Shown in pieces: positions 7,021-10,021 of a stretch of DNA of 10,021 nt (position 1 is the first letter of the stretch; every line of letters begins with the position of its first letter). The notes beneath the pieces were generated by a model. The model saw only the letters and a program-made list of their open reading frames with translations, did no database searches and was not told the origin of the DNA. Made by a program: the position numbers and the translations under genes. Source of the DNA: Candidatus Bathyarchaeota archaeon. Lineage in GTDB: Archaea > Thermoproteota > Bathyarchaeia > TCS64. Location: NCBI GenBank assembly GCA_020697635.1, contig JAEHCT010000033.1:1-10021 (forward strand), written 5' to 3'.

Positions 7021-7030
7021 CCATCCAATA
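7006..7030. repeat. Perfect 10-bp inverted repeat at the start of the ECF S-component gene
   Basis: TATTGGATGG (7006-7015) and CCATCCAATA (7021-7030) are exact reverse complements separated by ACCAT. A second palindromic reading, GGATGG-A-CCATCC (7010-7022), is nested inside. The repeat covers the predicted transcript start and the ATG at 7020, so it could be an operator or an mRNA 5' hairpin. Either use would control the uptake operon; both are inferences. Confidence 0.6.
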
Positions 7031-7044
7031 AGCTTTGCCGCTGA

Positions 7045-7054
7045 GTTTTTACAC
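7045..7054. promoter_or_regulatory. Single TATA-like element between the divergent ECF and metallopeptidase genes
   Basis: GTTTTTACAC on the plus strand (GTGTAAAAAC on the minus) has its A/T core at 7046-7051. It is about 28.5 bp from the ECF ATG (7020) and 27.5 bp from the metallopeptidase GTG (7076), so both genes would give leaderless transcripts. It is the strongest central A/T stretch in the 55-bp gap; the weaker CTTATT on the minus strand (7028-7033) could be an alternative for a GTG 7004 start. Confidence 0.5.
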
Positions 7055-7075
7055 AACCGACACGGAGACAAACCC

Positions 7076-7474
7076 GTGATCGCGTACTTCGACGCCCCGG
7101 ACATAAAGAAACGCATACTGGAGATAATATACGTGCTCCGACTCGACCACGTGGACCACGAGCGGGTCCACTGCGTCAGAAGCAGGGGCAGCCAGGCCAA
7201 GAACACCATAGCCAGGATACACGGCCTCGGCAGGATATGGCAGGAGACCCTCAGGATGGAGCCCATATACATCCTGGAGATCATCCACGAGCATTTCGAC
7301 TACTACCCCAGGGAGGCCCAGGACAGGACGCTGATCCACGAGCTCATGCACATCCCCCAGGGTTTCCGCGGTGGCTTCAGGCATCACGGCGACCACGTCA
7401 CGGCGGAGAACGTGGACACGTGGTACCGGCGGTACCGGCAGAGGCGCAGGGACCTGAGGCTGGACAAGGTATAA
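7076..7474 (+). CDS. Small predicted zinc metallopeptidase (HELMH type)
   Basis: A 132-residue protein with the zincin motif H88-E-L-M-H92 in DRTLIHELMHIPQGFRGGFRHHGDH. Two histidines and the glutamate are the usual zinc ligands and general base; the third ligand is probably one of His103, His104 or His107. The upstream part (KKRILEIIYVLRLDHVDHERVHCVRSRGSQAKNTIARIHG) has paired beta/helix elements seen in the 'putative phage metallopeptidase'/COG4900-type archaeal families, to which I assign it tentatively. There is no signal peptide, so it should be cytosolic; the target is unknown. I chose GTG 7076 because the TATA element is 27-28 bp upstream and the protein begins there with a clear strand (MIAYFDAPD); the frame is open to 6920, but that part is antisense to the ECF gene. 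It lies 25 bp before the ubiquitin-like gene. Confidence 0.78.
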   Translation: MIAYFDAPDIKKRILEIIYVLRLDHVDHERVHCVRSRGSQAKNTIARIHGLGRIWQETLRMEPIYILEIIHEHFDYYPREAQDRTLIHELMHIPQGFRGGFRHHGDHVTAENVDTWYRRYRQRRRDLRLDKV

Positions 7475-7477
7475 GTC
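7468..7477 (+). promoter_or_regulatory. TATA box of the ubiquitin-like gene, overlapping the metallopeptidase stop codon
   Basis: GGTATAAGTC has its core TATAAG at 7470-7475, centred 27-28 bp before the ATG at 7500. The core includes the metallopeptidase stop codon (7472-7474), so the small gene probably has its own leaderless promoter inside the tail of its neighbour. Confidence 0.6.
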
Positions 7478-7499
7478 ACACCGCATAGAGGTTCACACG

Positions 7500-7700
7500 A
7501 TGTACCCGAGCCTCACCGTCAAAGTCGTCGAGGAGCCCACAACCCTCAGGGAGTTCATCGCCACCCTGGGGAAGGACACCCTCTACGCATACGACAGACG
7601 CGTCGTCGGCGTCTTCGTCAACGACAGGAGGCTCTGGGACTCCGCGAAGCTCAAGCCAGGAGACAGGGTCGTAGTCTTCCCCATCATAGTTGGTGGATGA
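7500..7700 (+). CDS. Ubiquitin-like beta-grasp protein of the MoaD/ThiS/SAMP type, ending in Gly-Gly
   Basis: A 66-residue protein with the compact beta-grasp plan of sulfur carriers and small archaeal modifiers: strand (SLTVKVVEE), helix (TLREFIATLG), strands (VVGVFVNDRRL), the 'KLKPGDRVVVFPIIVGG' ending and the exact C-terminal G65-G66. In this family the terminal glycine is adenylated by an E1-like enzyme and then turned into a thiocarboxylate for molybdopterin, thiamine or tRNA thiolation, or joined to lysines of proteins. No such enzyme is in the window, so which role applies is open. The helix region is shorter than in typical MoaD, closer to ThiS length. The last 17 bp, including the codons for the Gly-Gly tail, overlap the 3' end of the PAP2-family gene on the other strand. 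Confidence 0.85.
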   Translation: MYPSLTVKVVEEPTTLREFIATLGKDTLYAYDRRVVGVFVNDRRLWDSAKLKPGDRVVVFPIIVGG

Positions 7701-8280
7701 GCAGGGGGTAGAGCTCCAGCTGTGTCAGCGTCAGCAACACTGTCACCAGGACCCCCCACACGATCTGCCCCACCGTGTGCATCCTCAGCTCGAGCCGCGC
7801 CCACCCGACTACGACCATAACCAGCGTCAATGGCCAGAGCCTAAGGCCGTACTGGTGGACGAGGAAGGTGGCTGGCCCAGCCACGCCTGAGGCGTGGATG
7901 CTGATCTTGTACCTGAGGGTGATGACCATCATGAAGATGCTGTTCACGAGGTAACAGGCCATCAGGTATACCATGGCGACAGGTGCCTCACGGTAGGCGA
8001 GCACCAACAAACCCAGGACGTAGCTGGATATCGCCCCCAGGAAGGGCTTGGTCCTCTCGTCCCTCTCGTTGACCATCATCTCCGTAACTATGCCACTCCG
8101 CCTCTGGTAGAAGATTATCGACACAGGAAGGACGCCCGAGAAGAAGACTGCCGTGAGAAGAACCGAGGGAGTTGACCTGGTTGGGTCTGTGAGGTAGATG
8201 TAGACGAACGTCGCCACGGCGAGCAGCGGCGCGTTCATCAGGAGTGTGACCGCCTTCGCCAAGGACTCCCTTTTACCCAT
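7684..8280 (-). CDS. PAP2-family (phosphatidic acid phosphatase-like) integral membrane protein
   Basis: A 198-residue membrane protein with about six helices. The three PAP2 phosphatase motifs are recognisable but divergent: NERDERTKPF (about 71-80) for KxxxxxxRP; KISIHASGVAG (about 125-135) for PSGH; and ARLELRMHTVGQ (about 161-172), where Arg-x5-His of the third motif is exact while the following Asp position is Gln. 'HT..Q...G' is a variant that I recall from other prokaryotic PAP2-like proteins, so activity is plausible. Likely substrates are lipid or isoprenoid phosphates; none can be named. ATG 8280 is 27-28 bp from the centre of a palindromic TATA; a GTG three bases upstream (8283) is less likely. 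Its 3' end overlaps the ubiquitin-like gene by 17 bp. Confidence 0.72.
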   Translation of the reverse strand: MGKRESLAKAVTLLMNAPLLAVATFVYIYLTDPTRSTPSVLLTAVFFSGVLPVSIIFYQRRSGIVTEMMVNERDERTKPFLGAISSYVLGLLVLAYREAPVAMVYLMACYLVNSIFMMVITLRYKISIHASGVAGPATFLVHQYGLRLWPLTLVMVVVGWARLELRMHTVGQIVWGVLVTVLLTLTQLELYPLLIHQL

Positions 8281-8297
8281 CACGGATACCTCGCGGG

Positions 8298-8317
8298 GTG
8301 AACAATATATTGTTCAC
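8298..8317. promoter_or_regulatory. Perfect 20-bp palindrome enclosing the TATA box of the PAP2-family gene
   Basis: GTGAACAATATATTGTTCAC equals its own reverse complement. Its centre (8307/8308) is 27-28 bp before the ATG at 8280, so the AATATATT core acts as the TATA box while the flanking GTGAACA/TGTTCAC arms look like repressor half-sites. It also contains the stop codon of the upstream JAMM gene (8314-8316). A repressor bound here would block TBP; the regulator is not known. Confidence 0.6.
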
Positions 8318-8691
8318 TCTCTAGCGATATATATCTCCTGTTCTTCCCCGCCCTTGCCGTAGGCCCGCACGGCGTCGAGGGTGAACGGAGGACCGAGGAT
8401 CACCATCACCCGCCCATAGAAGTTGTGGAGGTCCCCCACCGAAGGCGTGAGGTTTCCCGAGGGGTGGCTGTGAACGGTCCCGACTATGGAGAAGTCTATG
8501 GGCAGCATGTGGGCTGGGAAGGTGGCGAACCCCCTGCCGCCTGCGCCGAAGGGTGGAAACAGATACTCAGTGACCCTGATCTCGCCGCGGTCCCTGGATC
8601 CTCGGAGAAGCAGGATCATCTCCCTCGGGTGGACGTCACGGGCCACATCCATCATCCCCCTCAGGAGCCCCTCGGACACAACCAGGCTCAT
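8314..8691 (-). CDS. JAMM/MPN+ metalloprotease (desampylase-like or Rad C/Mov34-type)
   Basis: A 125-residue single-domain protein with an intact JAMM zinc site. Numbered from ATG 8691: Glu24 (HPREMILLLRG), His74-x-His76 (VHSHPSG), Ser84 and Asp87 in HSHPSGNLTPSVGD, which fits E-x(n)-H-x-H-x7-S-x2-D. In archaea such proteins remove ubiquitin-like SAMP modifiers from target proteins, or process sulfur carriers. A ubiquitin-like protein with a Gly-Gly tail is encoded about 600 bp away, a natural substrate candidate, though not co-transcribed. ATG 8691 is chosen because the TATA element is centred 25 bp upstream; a GTG at 8700 would add three residues. The PAP2-family gene follows on the same strand, but with its own palindromic promoter. 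Confidence 0.88.
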   Translation of the reverse strand: MSLVVSEGLLRGMMDVARDVHPREMILLLRGSRDRGEIRVTEYLFPPFGAGGRGFATFPAHMLPIDFSIVGTVHSHPSGNLTPSVGDLHNFYGRVMVILGPPFTLDAVRAYGKGGEEQEIYIARE

Positions 8692-8709
8692 ACACCACAC
8701 ATATGCGGC

Positions 8710-8721
8710 GGTTAAATAAAG
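8710..8721. promoter_or_regulatory. Single TATA-like element between the divergent JAMM and HAD genes
   Basis: GGTTAAATAAAG (A/T core 8712-8720) is the main A/T stretch in the 52 bp that separate the two start codons. Its centre is 25 bp from the JAMM ATG (8691) and 28 bp from the HAD ATG (8744), which would make both messages leaderless. A minor A/T patch, CTATAT (8729-8734), is too close to the HAD start to serve it. Confidence 0.55.
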
Positions 8722-8743
8722 CCGTGGCTATATCGTGTGTCTG

Positions 8744-9439
8744 ATGATCACCACAGTCCTCATGGACTACGACAGCACCCTCCACGACATGGACGGCGTC
8801 ATGGAGCGCAGCCTCGACGGCGTCCTGGGGTACAAAGGGGAGGCTCTCTACCATACATGGGTCTTCGACGTCCACCGGGCCCTCATACATCGGAGGCACC
8901 TGGACCGCCACGACGACACGATGTTCCACTGCACCCTCCTCTTCGACCACCTGGAGCTACCCTTCGACAAGGAGACGGCCGACCTCATATGCGCCAAGTT
9001 CGAGGAAGCACAGGAAACGGCGAAGAAGGACCCCATCTACTACCCCGACGCCGTCCCAGCACTAGAAGCCCTCAAGGACATGGGGCTCACCCTCTGCCTC
9101 AGCACGGGCTACGGGGCAGGCCAGAAAGCCAAGACGCTGGAGCTGAGGACAGGTAAGAAGTTCTTCAAGCACACTTTCAGCGAGCCGGCGCTCAGGGTGC
9201 TGAAGACCGAGCAGGAGTACTACATGAAGGCGCTGAGGCTGGCCAAGGCCAAGCCAGGGGAGACAGTGAGCGTAGGCGACACCCCGCTGAGCGATATAAG
9301 GCCAGCCAAGATGGTGGGCATCAAGACGATCTGGGTCAACAGGAACCAGGAACCCAGGCCCCTGGAGGAAGACCAGGTAGCCGACTACGAGACCAGGAGC
9401 CTCAGGAAGGCGGTGGAGATAATCAGTAAGCTGCTATAG
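8744..9439 (+). CDS. HAD-superfamily hydrolase (phosphatase-like)
   Basis: A 231-residue soluble protein with all four haloacid dehalogenase-superfamily motifs: motif I MDYDSTL (nucleophile Asp8, general acid Asp10), motif II CLSTG (Ser120 or Thr121), motif III Lys154 (VLKTEQEYY), motif IV SVGDTPLSDI (Asp179, Asp184). Residues about 15-95 form a helical cap (type C1), rich in His and Asp (FDVHRALIHRRHLDRHDD). Such enzymes usually hydrolyse phosphate esters of small metabolites through an aspartyl-phosphate with Mg2+; the substrate is unknown. The ATG at 8744 sits 28 bp from the TATA centre; a GTG at 8735 would add MCL and is less likely. Its stop overlaps the convergent small gene by the palindrome CTATAG. 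Confidence 0.9.
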   Translation: MITTVLMDYDSTLHDMDGVMERSLDGVLGYKGEALYHTWVFDVHRALIHRRHLDRHDDTMFHCTLLFDHLELPFDKETADLICAKFEEAQETAKKDPIYYPDAVPALEALKDMGLTLCLSTGYGAGQKAKTLELRTGKKFFKHTFSEPALRVLKTEQEYYMKALRLAKAKPGETVSVGDTPLSDIRPAKMVGIKTIWVNRNQEPRPLEEDQVADYETRSLRKAVEIISKLL

Positions 9440-9676
9440 CATAGCCGGCTCATACTGTTCCAGGATGCCCCTGGAGACGTCCACGACTATCTTCGCCCTG
9501 ACGATGGGGAGCATCCCCTCTACGTCCAGGTTGTAGATTGCCACGTACTTGTTCTCCTTCATAGGGTACTGCATGACGCTCTGCACCTCAAGACTCTTGA
9601 AACGATCTCCGTAGATCGCCCTCAGCTCGTTCTCGAGTATCGTCGGTACCTGTTCGTGGCCCTGCAACTCGATCAA
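9434..9676 (-). CDS. Small protein of unknown function (80 residues)
   Basis: I do not recognise the family. The protein is soluble, slightly acidic and well formed: an N-terminal helix (GHEQVPTILENELRAIYGDRF) followed by what look like beta strands (SLEVQSVMQYPM, KYVAIYNLDVEG, IVRAKIVVDVSRGILEQYE). That makes a compact alpha-plus-beta fold with a strand/turn pattern reminiscent of small sensor or PepSY-like domains, but this is only a shape comparison. The start is TTG at 9676, supported by a TATA-like tract (9696-9708) about 28 bp upstream; TTG 9667 is the other choice. The codon use is GC-rich like the neighbours, and it overlaps the HAD gene at the 3' end in the way other real genes here do. 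It lies at the border of an AT-rich tract. Confidence 0.65.
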   Translation of the reverse strand: MIELQGHEQVPTILENELRAIYGDRFKSLEVQSVMQYPMKENKYVAIYNLDVEGMLPIVRAKIVVDVSRGILEQYEPAML

Positions 9677-9695
9677 TATGCGGCGTCCGCGGCGG

Positions 9696-9708
9696 TTTTT
9701 ATCTATTT
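9696..9708 (-). promoter_or_regulatory. TATA-like promoter of the small unknown gene
   Basis: On the plus strand the tract reads TTTTTATCTATTT; on the minus strand it gives AAATAGATAAAAA. The part at 9701-9708 is centred about 28 bp before TTG 9676. It also marks the sharp switch from GC-rich to AT-rich DNA. Confidence 0.45.
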
Positions 9709-9733
9709 CCCTTCTTTTTCACTCACTCATTCA

Positions 9734-9761
9734 CGTTCATCAATTGATACTTTTTTGTTAA
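9734..9761 (+). repeat. 28-bp direct repeat, copy 1 of 2
   Basis: The copy runs from CGTTCATCAATTGATAC to TTTTGTTAA. It matches copy 2 (9814-9841) at 24 of 28 positions by eye; the start-to-start distance is exactly 80 bp. It includes the palindrome ATCAATTGAT (9739-9748). Confidence 0.6.
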
Positions 9762-9776
9762 TTTATTATTTACATC

Positions 9777-9789
9777 TATCAATCAATAC
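9777..9789 (+). repeat. Partial repeat between the two 28-bp copies
   Basis: TATCAATCAATAC resembles the CATCAATTGATAC of copy 1 and CATCAATTTACAC of copy 2. It lies 39 bp after the first and 41 bp before the second, giving three related blocks at roughly 40-bp spacing. The similarity is short and in AT-rich DNA. Confidence 0.4.
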
Positions 9790-9813
9790 TCATTATTTTT
9801 CATCATTTATCGA

Positions 9814-9841
9814 CGTGCATCAATTTACACTATTTTGTTAA
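9814..9841 (+). repeat. 28-bp direct repeat, copy 2 of 2
   Basis: The copy runs from CGTGCATCAATTTACAC to TTTTGTTAA, with four differences from copy 1. Both copies end in the same TTTTGTTAA. The order and spacing suggest binding sites in phase on the DNA, but chance similarity in AT-rich sequence cannot be excluded. Confidence 0.6.
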
Positions 9842-9935
9842 CCATGTTAGAAAATGCACTCAATTTTTAATCGTTCCAATGCTCTTTTTTCCAATTTTTA
9901 CTTCAGTTAAACAAAATCACATCTCCGTCATACAG

Positions 9936-9966
9936 GTTATAGTAAACAGCTTTCTAGTTACAGTAA
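9936..9966 (+). repeat. Pair of 10-bp direct repeats GTTAYAGTAA
   Basis: GTTATAGTAA (9936-9945) and GTTACAGTAA (9957-9966) differ at one base and are 21 bp apart, two turns of the helix. They lie just upstream of a possible promoter at the right edge and might be regulator sites. Confidence 0.35.
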
Positions 9967-10005
9967 TATAGATCAATAATACATAACACTCCTAGTGAAC
10001 AACGG

Positions 10006-10021
10006 ATGTTCGGCCCGATCA
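10006..10021 (+). CDS. Possible start of a rightward gene cut by the window end
   Basis: An ATG at 10006 opens the frame MFGPI and coincides with the return of GC-rich sequence. A TATA-like tract, AATAATACAT (9975-9984), lies about 27 bp upstream, the same spacing as other genes here. Only five codons are visible, so the product cannot be guessed; a GTG at 9995 in another frame (MNNGCSARS) is an alternative. Confidence 0.25.

Larger units (their letters stand above)
9710..10000. other. AT-rich, G-poor region without a supported gene
   Basis: By my count bases 9721-10020 hold about 91 G+C in 300 (30%), while the coding DNA to the left is clearly GC-rich. From 9721 to 9900 the plus strand has only about 12 G against about 35 C, so it is strongly G-poor and rich in T and C. 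A 61-codon open frame crosses 9656-9841, but it starts antisense to the small gene and is low-complexity (Ser, Phe, Leu, Ile, His), so I do not call it. The stretch contains repeated sequence (separate entries). It could be a replication origin, a leader of a repeat array, an untranslated RNA region or the edge of an inserted element. Confidence 0.7.

Noticed and set aside
6920..7075. Upstream extension of the metallopeptidase frame
   Set aside because: It is antisense to the ECF gene; the TATA element lies downstream of it, right before GTG 7076.
7021..7284. N-terminal extension of the ECF S-component frame
   Set aside because: It is antisense to the metallopeptidase, has no S-component features, and the promoter evidence puts the start at 7020.
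8326..8335. Palindrome GATATATATC
   Set aside because: It lies inside the JAMM coding sequence (codons for EIYIA), is simple AT alternation, and is not at promoter distance from a gene.
9751..9756. T-run as transcription terminator
   Set aside because: T-runs here occur throughout an AT-rich tract and do not follow a gene pointing into it, since both flanking genes, if real, read away.
9656..9841. A 61-codon plus-strand open frame across the AT-rich tract
   Set aside because: It begins antisense to the 80-residue gene, its composition is what T/C-rich DNA gives in any frame, and no promoter or domain supports it.
9690..10021. CRISPR leader with array
   Set aside because: AT-rich leader-like composition is present, but no array of regular identical repeats with spacers is visible before the window ends. 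It remains possible beyond the edge.
1..10021. tRNA, rRNA or insertion-sequence genes
   Set aside because: I saw no tRNA-like cloverleaf with CCA end or GTTCRA box, no rRNA, no transposase frame and no terminal inverted repeats.

Overview
The window looks like a piece of a GC-rich archaeal chromosome from the TACK side of the tree. The best markers are ribosomal protein S26e (an archaeal/eukaryotic protein absent from bacteria and, as far as I know, from most euryarchaea), an archaetidylinositol-phosphate-synthase-like CDP-alcohol transferase, a DUF4443 regulator, and TATA boxes placed about 27-28 bp before many start codons, as expected for leaderless archaeal transcripts. GTG and TTG starts are common. 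I do not assign a genus.

Layout. 1-288 is the C-terminal end of a FAD-dependent dehydrogenase. 324-923 is a CDP-alcohol phosphatidyltransferase, convergent with S26e (920-1222, minus). 1265-1903 (minus) is an SGNH/GDSL hydrolase, divergent from a YtcJ-type amidohydrolase (1996-3624), which converges on a gamma-glutamylcyclotransferase-like protein (3616-4065, minus). An MFS transporter (4167-5390) converges on a minus-strand cluster read from 7020 to 5387: an ECF-type S component, an anchored surface DUF4430 protein, and a DUF4443 winged-helix regulator. Divergent from that cluster are a small zinc metallopeptidase (7076-7474) and a ubiquitin-like beta-grasp protein ending in Gly-Gly (7500-7700). 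Then come a PAP2-family membrane protein (7684-8280, minus), a JAMM/MPN+ metalloprotease (8314-8691, minus), a HAD hydrolase (8744-9439) and an unrecognised 80-residue protein (9434-9676, minus). The last ~330 bases are AT-rich (about 30% GC), G-poor and without a convincing complete gene.

How the genes relate. Most are single-gene units with their own promoters. The one clear operon is the ECF S component plus DUF4430 protein, a likely uptake system for a small vitamin-like compound, with the DUF4443 regulator just downstream. The ubiquitin-like protein and the JAMM protease are the substrate and deconjugase types of archaeal sampylation/sulfur-carrier systems; they lie within 1 kb but are not co-transcribed, and no E1-like enzyme is in the window.

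Genome style. Packing is extreme: all five convergent pairs overlap at their 3' ends (4, 9, 4, 17 and 6 bp), twice as a shared CTAG and once as CTATAG. Three divergent pairs appear to be served by a single AT-rich element lying roughly midway between the two start codons. The most unexplained DNA is the AT-rich tail, with copies of a 28-bp sequence exactly 80 bp apart, and a perfect 20-bp palindrome over the PAP2 promoter.
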